Assembly: GCF_022899355.1 (NCBI RefSeq)
Contig: NZ_JALJCK010000001.1
Location: 1-64,000, forward strand
Source of the DNA: Shinella yambaruensis
GTDB lineage: Bacteria > Pseudomonadota > Alphaproteobacteria > Rhizobiales > Rhizobiaceae
Length of the DNA stretch: 64,000 bases
Reading direction: 5' to 3'
Positions 54,953-64,000 of the stretch are shown here, piece after piece; positions within the stretch are counted from its first letter, which is position 1, and the number at the start of each line of letters is the position of its first letter. A program made the position numbers and the translations under genes. The notes beneath the pieces are model-generated. The model made no database searches. It saw only the letters and a list, made by a program, of their open reading frames with translations, and was not told the DNA's origin.

Positions 54953-55056
54953 CAGAGCAATTCCGGCAAAAGCGCGAAGCGGTTTGCGTTCGCAATTGCG
55001 GCAAGACGAAAGGTGGGAGCGTTTTCGCTATTCGGAGAAAAGCGGAGACGCTCCGG
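54953..55056 (-). repeat. 104-bp rhizobial intergenic repeat (double hairpin), inverted copy
   Basis: Its reverse complement aligns block by block with the copy at 10215-10318: GGAGCGTCTCCGCTTTTCTC, GAAAACGCTC, CCGCTTCGCGCTTTTGCC, then GGAATTGCTCTG. The left hairpin (GGAGCGTCTCCGC/GCGAAAACGCTCC) keeps pairing. It starts 7 bases after the binding-protein stop. Confidence 0.82.
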
Positions 55057-55070
55057 CCCATGACGGCACG

Positions 55071-55098
55071 AAAGGCGCCCCCGCAAGGGGCGCCTTTT
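55071..55098 (+). terminator. Rho-independent terminator of the ABC importer operon
   Basis: Stem GGCGCCCC/GGGGCGCC around CGCAA, flanked by AAA and TTTT. It lies 125 bases after the binding-protein gene, beyond the repeat. Confidence 0.85.
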
Positions 55099-55212
55099 CG
55101 TTTGTGAAGGCGTGATGACACGATCGGCCTTTGCGGAATCGGCGGCGCGCTCTATACCTGCCGGATGGCTTTGGACCAGAATGGGTGGTCCTTGGCGGAG
55201 GAGGGGACGTCG

Positions 55213-55956
55213 TTGCGCAGGGGTTTGCTTGAAACCGTCATCAGCGGGATGAACACGCGTACCAGCCACGCGCAGGTCGTCAACGAGCTGGGAAGGGCGA
55301 TCATCGCGGGCGAGTATCCCGTCGGCGCCACCTTGCCGGGCGACGCCGAGCTTGCCGCCCGCTTCAAGGTCTCCCGCACGGTGCTGCGCGAGGCGATGAA
55401 GACGCTCGCCGCCAAGGGCCTCGTCGTGCCGCGCGCGCGCATCGGCACGCGCGTGACGCCGAACACCCAGTGGAACCTCTTCGACAGCGATATCCTCACC
55501 TGGTACTTCGCCGTCGGCGTCAACGAGGATTTCCTGCTGCACCTGTCCGAAGTGCGCCTTGCCTTCGAGCCGCAGGCGGCGGCGCTGGCGGCGCGCCATG
55601 CGACGGAGGCCGATATCAGCCAGATGATGCGCCTTGCCGTCGCCATGGGCGATCCGGAGCACACGGCGGAGACGCTGGCCATGGCCGACCTGAAGTTCCA
55701 TCTCTCCGTGCTCGAGGCCTCGCGCAATCCCTTCCTGCGCACGCTGGGCAGCCTCATCGAGGCGGGCCTCGTGGGCGCCTTCAAGCTCTCGTCCCCGGCC
55801 GCCGACCGCGGCAAGATCGGCGATGTCTCGACGAGCCACATCCGCATCGTCGAGGAGATCGACAAGCGGGACGAGGACGGCGCGCGCCGGGCGATGGAGA
55901 ACGTCATCAAGGTCGGGCGCGAGCGCGTCGTGCAGGCGCTCCGCGAGGGGAAATAG
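55213..55956 (+). CDS. GntR-family regulator (FCD subfamily)
   Basis: A 247-residue DNA-binding protein. The winged helix occupies about residues 14-85 (AIIAGEYPVGATLPGDAELAARFKVSRTVLREAMKTLAAKGL), then an FCD domain (about 100-245) with metal-site candidates in ADLKFHLSVLEAS and HIRIVEEI. It resembles regulators of sugar-acid catabolism (DgoR/GntR type, WNLFDSDILTWYF), a guess from similarity of that segment. TTG 55213 was chosen because GGAGGAGGGG lies 7 bases upstream and the product then starts RRGLLETV, as in relatives; ATG 55165 is an alternative. A terminator upstream separates it from the ABC operon. Confidence 0.85.
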   Translation: MRRGLLETVISGMNTRTSHAQVVNELGRAIIAGEYPVGATLPGDAELAARFKVSRTVLREAMKTLAAKGLVVPRARIGTRVTPNTQWNLFDSDILTWYFAVGVNEDFLLHLSEVRLAFEPQAAALAARHATEADISQMMRLAVAMGDPEHTAETLAMADLKFHLSVLEASRNPFLRTLGSLIEAGLVGAFKLSSPAADRGKIGDVSTSHIRIVEEIDKRDEDGARRAMENVIKVGRERVVQALREGK

Positions 55957-55995
55957 CGCCGTTCCAGCGGGTTGCTTCGTGAAGGCGTGCGCCCG

Positions 55996-57780
55996 TCAGA
56001 TCGGCGATGGCGCGGCGAGGTTGAGCTCGCCTTGCGCGCCGTCCTCGTCCGGCGCCTTGCGCGCCTCCCCGGCGAGCAGCCGGTCGGTCATGGCCGCGGC
56101 GACCTCCTCCTTGGCGATGACGATGTGGTTGGCGCCGAACTGGCGAAGGTGCTCGGCCTCGGCCTCGGACGTCGCGCGCGCCACGATGCGGATCGCGCCA
56201 TTGGCCGAGCGCGCCTGCTCGATCAGCGTGCCGGCCGCAAAGGCATCCGGTATGGCCGTCACGAACCAGCGCGCGCCGGTGATGTTGGCCTGCGCCAGCA
56301 CGCCGCGCCCGCCCGCCGGTTCGCCGATCGCCTCGGCGCCGCTTTCCCGCAGGGCGGCGGCCACCCCGGCCCGCTCCTCGATGACCAGCACCGGCATGCC
56401 GGCGGCGCGCAGCCGCTCGACGATGCGTCTGCCGACCCGGCCGTAGCCGACGACGATCGCATGGTCGGTGAGTGTCGTCGGCTCCGGCCCGTCCTCGGCG
56501 GGGTCCTCCGGCTGGGGCGCCGCATCGGGGCTGCCCTCCGGTTCCTGTGTTTCTGCGGCATCGAGCTTGGCGCCGTAGTGATCGACCGCCATGAAGAGCA
56601 GCGGATTGACCAGGATCGAGAACAGCGCGCCCGCCACGACGAGATCCTGCGCCACCGCCGGCAGGAGATCGAGGCCGACCCCGAGCACGACGAGGATGAA
56701 GGAGAATTCGCCGATCTGCGCGAGGCTTGCGGCAATGGCCAGCGCGATGGTGCGCGGATAGCCGAAGGCCTTGACGATGAGATAGGCGGCGGCCGACTTG
56801 ATGAAGACGATGGTGACGAAGGTCGCGAGGATCGCCAGCGGCCGCTCGATCAGGTTGACCGGGTTGAACAGCATGCCGACGGAGACGAAGAAGAGCACCG
56901 CGAAGGCATCGCGCAGCGGCAGCGTCTCGCGCGCCGCCTGCTGGCTGAGCTGCGATTCGGCCAGCACCATGCCGGCAAAGAAGGCGCCGAGCGCGAAGGA
57001 CACGCCGAACAGCTTGGCCGAGCCGTAGGCGACGCCGAGCGCGATGGCGAGCACGGACAGGCGGAACAGCTCGCGCGAGCCCGTATGCGCCACGTAATGA
57101 AGGATCATCGGAATGACCTTGCGGCCGACGACGAGCATCAGCGCGATGAAGGCCGAGACCTTCAGCGCCGTCACGCCCACCGCGGTCCAGACCGCGCCGA
57201 TGCCGAGCGCCCGCGTCAAGTCCGGGTCGACATCGGCCGTCTGCGCCGTGCCGCCCAGCACGCCGGCGAGCGGCGGCAACAGCACGAGGGTGAGCACCAT
57301 GACGAGATCCTCGACGATCAGCCAGCCGACCGCGATCCGGCCCCTTTCCGTCTCCACCATGCGGCGCTCCTGCAGGGCGCGCAGCAGCACCACGGTGCTG
57401 GCGACGGAGAGCGACAGGCCGAAGACGAAGCCGCTGCCGGCAGACCACCCCATGGCCAGCGCGACCAGCAGGCCGAACACGGTCGCAACGGCGATCTGGC
57501 CGATGGCGCCCGGTATGGCGATCGCCCGCACCGACAGGAGGTCCTTCAGCGAGAAATGCAGGCCCACGCCGAACATCAGCAGGATGACGCCGATTTCCGC
57601 CAGTTCGTTCGCCAGTTTCTGGTCGGCGACGAATCCGGGGGTGAAGGGGCCGATGAACACGCCGGCGAGGAGATAGCCGGCGATCGGCGGCAGACGGAAA
57701 CGATGTGCGACCAGACCCGCCAGGAAGGCGAGGGAGATACCGGCAACGAGGGTTGCGATCAGCGGCGTCGCATGGGGCAA
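55996..57780 (-). CDS. CPA2-family cation/proton antiporter with TrkA-N domain (Kef/YbaL-like)
   Basis: A 594-residue inner-membrane protein. Residues 1-390 hold about 12 helices of the Na+/H+ exchanger fold (LPPIAGYLLAGVFIGPFTPGF, GVILLMFGVGLHFSLKDLL, SFALGAFFAGMVLAES). After an acidic Pro/Glu-rich linker (about 405-440) comes an RCK/TrkA-N domain (HAIVVGYGRVGRRIVERLRAAGMPVLVIEE) and a short C-terminal tail. It probably exports K+ or another cation in exchange for H+. The ligand controlling the RCK domain is unknown; no KefF-like partner is next to it. Confidence 0.9.
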   Translation of the reverse strand: MPHATPLIATLVAGISLAFLAGLVAHRFRLPPIAGYLLAGVFIGPFTPGFVADQKLANELAEIGVILLMFGVGLHFSLKDLLSVRAIAIPGAIGQIAVATVFGLLVALAMGWSAGSGFVFGLSLSVASTVVLLRALQERRMVETERGRIAVGWLIVEDLVMVLTLVLLPPLAGVLGGTAQTADVDPDLTRALGIGAVWTAVGVTALKVSAFIALMLVVGRKVIPMILHYVAHTGSRELFRLSVLAIALGVAYGSAKLFGVSFALGAFFAGMVLAESQLSQQAARETLPLRDAFAVLFFVSVGMLFNPVNLIERPLAILATFVTIVFIKSAAAYLIVKAFGYPRTIALAIAASLAQIGEFSFILVVLGVGLDLLPAVAQDLVVAGALFSILVNPLLFMAVDHYGAKLDAAETQEPEGSPDAAPQPEDPAEDGPEPTTLTDHAIVVGYGRVGRRIVERLRAAGMPVLVIEERAGVAAALRESGAEAIGEPAGGRGVLAQANITGARWFVTAIPDAFAAGTLIEQARSANGAIRIVARATSEAEAEHLRQFGANHIVIAKEEVAAAMTDRLLAGEARKAPDEDGAQGELNLAAPSPI

Positions 57781-57859
57781 GCGCGTCCATCCTTAATCCA
57801 TGGGAATTCAAGAGGATAGGGTAGGGCTGCCGGCCCCGTCGCGCAAGGCGGGAAAACCG

Positions 57860-58207
57860 TCAATCGTCGTTGCTGGCGTTCAGCTCTTCCGGCCGCTTGC
57901 CCTCGTCCGCCGCGCGGGTGGCAAGCTGGGCCGCCCCCATCGACTGGTAGAGGTTGAACAGGGCCTCGCTCGCGCGGGCGGCGAGGCGGAACCATTCGTC
58001 ATTGCCGGCAATGGCGGGGTGATGGAGAAGCTGGTCGTCGACAAGGTCGAGCACGATGGATGCGGTATGCACCGCCTCATGGAAGCCGAAGGAGCCGGAC
58101 GAATAATGCGACAGCAGTTCTGCCGGCGTCATGGCGCGCTCCTGCGCCAGGATGTCGAGCTGCCTCAGCCGTTCGTCTTCCAGTTCGATATCGGTGCTTT
58201 CCAGCAT
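57860..58207 (-). CDS. Hypothetical protein, acidic helical
   Basis: A 115-residue protein I do not recognise. It is acidic and largely helical (MLESTDIELEDERLRQLDILAQERAMTPAELLSHYSSGSFGFHEAVHTASIVLDLVDDQLLHH-like in composition), with no signal peptide or membrane segment. The tail ends RPEELNASNDD. ATG 58207 is preferred because GGAG lies 6 bases upstream; ATG 58219 is in frame. It sits upstream of the antiporter gene on the same strand, 79 bases away. Confidence 0.55.
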   Translation of the reverse strand: MLESTDIELEDERLRQLDILAQERAMTPAELLSHYSSGSFGFHEAVHTASIVLDLVDDQLLHHPAIAGNDEWFRLAARASEALFNLYQSMGAAQLATRAADEGKRPEELNASNDD

Positions 58208-58232
58208 TGTCGTCTCCATGGCCTGCGTCACC

Positions 58233-58496
58233 TCAGAAATACTCGATTCGCGTGTAGCGGTGGATGAGGAGGAGGGAGCGATCCGGCTGGATGCGGTAGG
58301 TCTCCACCACGGGGCGGCCATACCGGTCGATGAACGTGTGTTCGAACGTGCTGCCGATCGGCGCCTTGGTGAGTTTCGTGCGCGGCTGGCCGCCATAGGT
58401 GATGCTGCCGGGAATGGGTTCGACGGCCCGCGGCGTGCCGGTCGTGCAGGCGGCAAGGAAGAGCGCGGCGAAAGAGGCGAGGGCGATGCGGATCAT
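58233..58496 (-). CDS. Small lipoprotein
   Basis: An 87-residue protein with a lipoprotein signal peptide: MIRIALASFAALFLAAC ends in a lipobox (LAAC), giving a lipidated Cys17. The mature part is about 70 residues, basic and beta-rich (GSTFEHTFIDRYGRPVVETYRI), ending RYTRIEYF. Function unknown. GGAGGAG lies 6 bases upstream of the ATG. It is encoded on the same strand as the 115-residue gene downstream. Confidence 0.72.
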   Translation of the reverse strand: MIRIALASFAALFLAACTTGTPRAVEPIPGSITYGGQPRTKLTKAPIGSTFEHTFIDRYGRPVVETYRIQPDRSLLLIHRYTRIEYF

Positions 58497-58541
58497 GGAA
58501 GACTCCTCCCGTGCAATTCTAGCAGAAGGCCGGAACGGGGC

Positions 58542-58568
58542 AAAAGAAAAGGGCGGCCGAAGCCGCCC
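58542..58568 (-). terminator. Rho-independent terminator after DUF992 gene
   Basis: Stem GGGCGGC/GCCGCCC with a TTCG loop at 58551-58568, then TTTTCTTTT on the minus strand. It separates the DUF992 gene from the small lipoprotein gene. Confidence 0.88.
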
Positions 58569-58578
58569 GTTTCCTGGA

Positions 58579-59103
58579 TCAGCCTTGCGGCGTGAGGGTC
58601 ACTGACGTGCCGGTGGCTGCAAGGTTCAGGCCGATCTGGCCGCTGACGCTGACCGTCTGCAGGTGGATCGAGCCGGAGGTGCCGCCGACGAGCACATTGG
58701 TGCCGACGCCGAAGCCGAGCGTCGCCTCCGCCGTCGCGCCCTGGTAGAGGCCGCCGAGCGAGCCCTGATGGTAGCCGGCCGTCGGTGCGAAGACCGCCCA
58801 GACGATGCGGCCCTGCGTGGTGAAGCCGACATCGACGCCCATCTTGCGGATGACGCCGCTATAGGCATCCTGCTCGCCGCGCGTGGAGGAGAAGACGCAA
58901 TCGACGCTCTTGGCCGAGCCGAGCACATAGCCGACGCCGCCGCCGACATCGCAGGTCAGCATGCCGATCTTCACGCCATCGCGATCGCCGCGCTCGACAT
59001 AGGCCGGCGCCTCCTCGCGGATAACCATGTCTGCCGCGCCAGCGGTTGTTGCAAAAGCCTGCGCAAGGCCCAGCGCAAGGACAGTTCCAAGCTTCTTGTT
59101 CAT
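58579..59103 (-). CDS. Exported DUF992 protein
   Basis: A 174-residue secreted protein of the DUF992 family, found mainly in rhizobia and other alphaproteobacteria. A signal peptide (KLGTVLALGLAQAFATTAGAADM) is followed by the typical VKIGMLTCDVGGGVGYVLGSAKSVDCVFSS, with two Cys likely forming a disulfide, and Gly-rich beta-type sequence (YQGATAEATLGFGVGTNVLVGG). Function unknown. ATG 59103 follows AAGGAG at 8 bases. Confidence 0.85.
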   Translation of the reverse strand: MNKKLGTVLALGLAQAFATTAGAADMVIREEAPAYVERGDRDGVKIGMLTCDVGGGVGYVLGSAKSVDCVFSSTRGEQDAYSGVIRKMGVDVGFTTQGRIVWAVFAPTAGYHQGSLGGLYQGATAEATLGFGVGTNVLVGGTSGSIHLQTVSVSGQIGLNLAATGTSVTLTPQG

Positions 59104-59293
59104 CTGTGCACTCCTTCTAACTGGCACGATAATGGCGAATCCGGTGCATTGGTTCCCGGCCGCAGGCCATCTCATGGAGAAGATCGTGGCGGAGTGTGGG
59201 CAGGTAACGGTTTGATAACACATTGCGCCGGCCGGCCCGCACGGTGTGTGCCGGGCGCGGCTTTTCGATCACAGCAGGAGGCATGCAGGCGCC

Positions 59294-59506
59294 CTATACG
59301 CGATTGATCGTCGGCAGGTGGGTGATCACCTCGTCGCGGCGCCTTTCGTCCAGCGGGGCGATATGTTCGTTCCAGAACGCTTCGGCTGCCGGCGTATCGT
59401 GTGTCCACTGACGCGTGCCGACGAGGTTGTCGTCGATCTTCGCGCGCCGGCCGCCGCCGAGGCGCATATATTCGGCTGCCAGCCTTGCGGTGGGTGTCTG
59501 TTCCAT
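59294..59506 (-). CDS. Small hypothetical protein (70 residues)
   Basis: The minus strand has GAGGAG 7 bases before an ATG at 59506, giving MEQTPTARLAAEYMRLGGGRR and so on, ending DERRRDEVITHLPTINRV. It is charged and probably helical, with RLGGGRRAKIDDNLVGTRQWTHDTP in the middle. I know no function. The excellent ribosome-binding site and alternating codon bias support it over the longer frame that extends upstream. Confidence 0.6.
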   Translation of the reverse strand: MEQTPTARLAAEYMRLGGGRRAKIDDNLVGTRQWTHDTPAAEAFWNEHIAPLDERRRDEVITHLPTINRV

Positions 59507-59897
59507 GGCCAGTCTCCTCTGGTGTCGGAACGAAACCTCTCCCGCCGGGTATTGTTCCGGCAACAAAAAAGGCCGGGGCGAAAACGCACCGACCTTCCTC
59601 ATCATCACCCTTTTCACCAGTGCCAGTACATCCGTGGTCAAAGGCATCAGGTGATGGCGGCAATTGCGAGCGGCAGAAGCTTTCCAGCGCTCATCAGCAA
59701 TGCCGATGAGGGGTATATAGGCAGGCATTGTGTTCAAAACAAGGTGCCGTGACGAAGTCTTTTCCGACCGCATGCTCGCACGTTGACGATGCGTCCAAAG
59801 CTGCTAAAAAGCCGGCATCGCCTGCAGGGGTGGCGAACCGGCTGAAAACCGGCTTTCGCAGCTTTTCCGACACCGGAGGGGCATCGCCGTTTCAGAT
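59507..59897. other. Gene-free stretch before tRNA-Ser
   Basis: About 390 bases between the 70-residue gene and tRNA-Ser. I find no convincing gene on either strand. It must hold the promoters of both neighbours. Within it, 59834-59855 (GAACCGGCTGAAAACCGGCTTT) resembles the anticodon arm of the following tRNA-Ser, perhaps by chance. Confidence 0.5.
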
Positions 59898-59987
59898 GGA
59901 AGAGTGTCCGAGTGGTTTAAGGAACCGGTCTTGAAAACCGGCGTAGGTGAAAGCCTACCGTGGGTTCGAATCCCACCTCTTCCGCCA
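59898..59987 (+). tRNA. tRNA-Ser (anticodon TGA)
   Basis: A 90-base class II tRNA with encoded CCA. Acceptor GGAAGAG/CTCTTCC with discriminator G, D-arm TCCGAGTGGTTTAAGGA, anticodon stem-loop CCGGTCTTGAAAACCGG with anticodon TGA, a variable arm GTAGGTGAAAGCCTAC, and T-arm GTGGGTTCGAATCCCAC. All stems pair. Confidence 0.96.
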
Positions 59988-60160
59988 AGGCGCTTTGTTT
60001 TCACTGAGAATTTTTTGATTTTCTATGCTGCCCTTCTCATGCGACCGTCGGTTATTTCCATCGCAGCGGCCATGGACACCAGCGCAAAGGCATAGGACAG
60101 ACGATCGCGCGGCTACGGCAGCGGCCTTCTTTTGCTTGTCGCCGCTGCCAGCAGATGAGA

Positions 60161-60185
60161 GAAGCCCCGGCAAAACCGGGGCTTC
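60161..60185 (-). terminator. Hairpin after catalase gene
   Basis: Perfect 10-base stem GAAGCCCCGG/CCGGGGCTTC around CAAAA, 8 bases beyond the katE stop. No T-run follows on either strand, so termination is likely but not certain. Confidence 0.6.
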
Positions 60186-60193
60186 CTTCGCTT

Positions 60194-62311
<2,118 letters not shown>

Positions 62312-62452
62312 GGAAATCTCCTGGGAAGTGTTGCAGTCCCCTAACCTGAAATATCCCGCCTTGTTCCGGGGCAGCGGCATGGAACATCCGATCGTAGCGG
62401 AAGTTGTTGTTTCCACGCGCTCGACGCGTTCACGACATGAAGGAGATTTCAA

Positions 62453-62530
62453 ATGGGTCGCGGTATTCTTCTCTGGCTCCTGGGCATTCCCCTGCCGATC
62501 GTCATCCTGCTTGTCCTGTTCATGCGATAG
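62453..62530 (+). CDS. 25-residue membrane peptide
   Basis: ATG at 62453 with AAGGAG about 8 bases upstream, ending TAG at 62530. The product [20 protein letters not shown] followed by VLFMR is almost entirely hydrophobic with basic ends, a single transmembrane helix. Very short proteins of this pattern recur beside stress genes in rhizobia. It ends 9 bases before the next membrane protein gene, so the two are likely co-transcribed. Confidence 0.7.
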   Translation: MGRGILLWLLGIPLPIVILLVLFMR

Positions 62531-62539
62531 GGGGCGGCG

Positions 62540-63439
62540 ATGGCCAATTACACGACGGGCGTTTCCGACGTCGGCATCGAATCCAATGTTCCCGCCCTGG
62601 CATGGGGCCCGGTCATCGGCGGCGCGACAGCGGCATGCGCGATGAGCCTCATTCTCCTTCTTCTCGGTTCCGGCGTCGGGCTCACCATGGTTTCGCCCTG
62701 GTCGGGAGAGAGCGCCTCGTTCACGACGGTCAGCGTGACGGCCGCCATCTGGTTCGTCGTCGTACAGTGGCTGTCCTCGGCGCTGGGCGGCTATCTCACC
62801 GGACGGCTTCGCACGAAATGGGCAGGCATCCATACCGACGAAGTGTTCTTCCGGGATACCGCGCATGGGCTCCTGAGTTGGGCGCTGGCGACCGTCGTCG
62901 TCGCCGGGCTTGCCGGCTCGGCCTTCACTTCGCTGGTCGGAAGCGGTGTGCAGGCGGCATCGTCGGTTGCAACGACCGCGGCCGTCGGCGCCACGGCGAC
63001 GGCAGCTGGAAGCAATGATACTCCCGATCTTGCGACAGGGTATTTCACGGACCTGCTTCTTCGTCCCCAGGATGCGGCGGCCAGAGCGCAGTCGGACGAT
63101 GCGGCGGCAACCGCCGAGGTGTCGCGCATCCTGATGCAGGGTGCGGCAAACGGTGAGATTCCGGAAGCTGATCGCGCCTATGTCGCGACCATCGTCGCTG
63201 CCCGCGCCGGGATTCCCCAGGAAGAGGCCCGTGTGCGTGTCGACCAGGTGCTGCAGCAGGTTGAGGACGCGAAGAACGCAGCCCTTCAGGCCGCTGATGA
63301 GGCACGAAAGTCAGCCGCCACGGTGGCGTTGCTCGGTGCCCTGTCCTTGCTGGTCGGCGCCTTCGTCGCTTCCGCTGCCGCCGCCCTTGGCGGACGGCAA
63401 CGCGACGACGAAGAGGCGGCTCTGGTCGTGCGGGCTTAG
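62540..63439 (+). CDS. Membrane protein of unknown function (glycine-zipper-like helices)
   Basis: A 299-residue protein. Helices are visible at about residues 22-50 ([30 protein letters not shown]), 68-90 ([21 protein letters not shown]), 112-135 ([23 protein letters not shown]) and near the C-terminus ([24 protein letters not shown]). The intervening region (about 160-260) is charged and helical ([47 protein letters not shown]), predicted coiled coil. Proteins of this layout are widespread in rhizobia, with no known function. It follows the 25-residue peptide. Confidence 0.72.
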   Translation: MANYTTGVSDVGIESNVPALAWGPVIGGATAACAMSLILLLLGSGVGLTMVSPWSGESASFTTVSVTAAIWFVVVQWLSSALGGYLTGRLRTKWAGIHTDEVFFRDTAHGLLSWALATVVVAGLAGSAFTSLVGSGVQAASSVATTAAVGATATAAGSNDTPDLATGYFTDLLLRPQDAAARAQSDDAAATAEVSRILMQGAANGEIPEADRAYVATIVAARAGIPQEEARVRVDQVLQQVEDAKNAALQAADEARKSAATVALLGALSLLVGAFVASAAAALGGRQRDDEEAALVVRA

Positions 63440-63480
63440 GCCCGGCCGGTAACCAAGGGCTTCTGCAACCTTTCTCAAGG

Positions 63481-63510
63481 AGCAACAGGCGCTGCATGGC
63501 GCCTGTTGCT
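63481..63510 (+). terminator. Hairpin after the membrane protein gene
   Basis: Perfect 12-base stem AGCAACAGGCGC/GCGCCTGTTGCT around TGCATG. No T-run follows. It lies about 40 bases after the stop codon, in a convergent gap with the histidine kinase gene. Confidence 0.65.
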
Positions 63511-63579
63511 ATGGCGTCCCGAACTTGCCCGCAGGCATGTCTTAGCTCCCAATGGGGCATCGTTCTTGAAGGAACGTCG

Positions 63580-64000
63580 TCAGCGGTCTCCAGCGCCGGC
63601 GCCTGCGACCGACGGATCGTTCTGGGACGGGGCGCCGCCTATATGCCGCATCTCGGTTTGCAACTCGAACCGAATGCCGAGGGGATCGTGTGAAAGCACT
63701 GCCTTGCCGCCGAAATCGTGCGGCAATACCATTTGGATAATCCTTGAGCCGAACCCCCTGCGGGCTGGCGTGCGCACCGCCGGGCCACCCTCTTCAACCC
63801 AGCGGAACACAAACGTCTCATCAGTCTCGGGCCGGCCGCCGGTCCATTCGACGCGAACTTTTCCCGCTTCGTTTGAAAGGGCGCCATACTTCACGGCATT
63901 CGTCGCCAGTTCGTGCAGCGCCAGGCTGAGGCTCAGCGCCTGCCTGGACGACAGCATGATCGGCGGACCGCCGATGTGAAATCGTTCGTTGGTGGTCTCG
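63580..64000 (-). CDS. HWE-family sensor histidine kinase, C-terminal part (cut by window edge)
   Basis: The minus-strand frame is open to the window end, giving about 140 residues. It holds the ATP-binding domain of HWE kinases: ETTNERFHIGGPPIMLSSRQAL leads into LALHELATNAVKYGALS (N box with the conserved His-Glu-Leu-Ala-Thr-Asn), EEGGPAV, and RRGFGSRIIQMVLPHDF as the glycine motif. HWE kinases are abundant in rhizobia and often carry PAS or light-sensing domains, none of which is in view. The final 30 residues after FELQTEM are non-conserved. Confidence 0.85.
   Translation of the reverse strand, partial: ETTNERFHIGGPPIMLSSRQALSLSLALHELATNAVKYGALSNEAGKVRVEWTGGRPETDETFVFRWVEEGGPAVRTPARRGFGSRIIQMVLPHDFGGKAVLSHDPLGIRFELQTEMRHIGGAPSQNDPSVAGAGAGDR

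Noticed and set aside
55972-57819. Plus-strand open frame of 615 codons opposite the cation/proton antiporter
   Set aside because: Extremely rich in Asp, Glu, Arg and Gln with no fold, the signature of antisense to a membrane protein gene.
59507-59773. N-terminal extension of the 70-residue minus-strand gene
   Set aside because: The extension has an unlikely Arg/His/Pro composition, and the internal ATG at 59506 has GAGGAG at the right distance.
62312-62866. N-terminal extension of the catalase frame
   Set aside because: The frame is open upstream, but ATG 62311 has a good ribosome-binding site and family-like start, and the extension overlaps the divergent membrane peptide gene.

Overview
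The window is high-GC DNA that looks like a Rhizobiaceae chromosome (Alphaproteobacteria; Shinella, Ensifer, Rhizobium or a close relative). The evidence is the gene content and order: ftsB-pdhABC-lpdA-lipA-ratA, cinA-ispDF, dusB(nifR3)-ntrB-ntrC-ntrY-ntrX-trkA-dat-hfq-hflX, a rhizobial-type phosphatidylcholine synthase, a fused IspDF, an 80-residue Hfq, and several palindromic repeat families typical of rhizobial intergenic regions. The genus cannot be fixed from the sequence alone.

Region by region. 1-875: the N-terminal part of an IS110-type transposase, a palindromic repeat and the divisome protein FtsB. 1025-9075: the pyruvate dehydrogenase operon (pdhA, pdhB, pdhC, lpdA) and lipA, which makes its cofactor; a DUF559 endonuclease-like gene between two inverted G/C-rich repeats, an SGNH hydrolase and a small DUF465 protein sit between pdhC and lpdA. 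9134-12322: accessory genes (2-oxoglutarate dioxygenase, P-loop kinase-like protein, unknown secreted protein) around ratA. 12324-25690: cinA and ispDF on the minus strand, then the nitrogen-regulation block, trkA, a D-amino acid aminotransferase, hfq and hflX on the plus strand. 25878-32489: mazG and a deaminase on the minus strand, then siroheme synthase, DUF2849, a ferredoxin-type sulfite reductase, DUF934 and a ferredoxin-NADP reductase, which together read as an assimilatory sulfite-reduction unit. 32544-34670: a GntR regulator with a pair of perfect operator-like palindromes, and a serralysin-type RTX metalloprotease.

34836-44229 is the most unusual region. It holds a flavohaem ferric-reductase/NOX-like membrane protein, a 1117-residue exported protein with four CxxCH haem-c motifs and a DUF4384-like C-terminus, an exported OmpA-domain protein, and two exported caspase-family (peptidase C14) proteins, each with a His/Cys dyad and a DUF4384-like C-terminus. 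The last three genes overlap by 1-4 bases. A periplasmic cytochrome c/caspase/OmpA module of unknown function is the best candidate for an undescribed system here.

44448-59103: small membrane protein, tRNA-Lys(TTT), CcdA, AEC transporter, UbiH-type hydroxylase, phosphatidylcholine synthase, quinone oxidoreductase, a four-gene BMP-type ABC importer, a GntR/FCD regulator, a CPA2 cation/proton antiporter and three small minus-strand genes. 59294-64000: small unknown protein, tRNA-Ser(TGA), large-subunit catalase KatE, a 25-residue membrane peptide paired with a larger membrane protein, and the C-terminal part of an HWE-family histidine kinase that runs off the window.

All calls come from reading the sequence; no database search was run. 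Domain and family names rest on recognised motifs.
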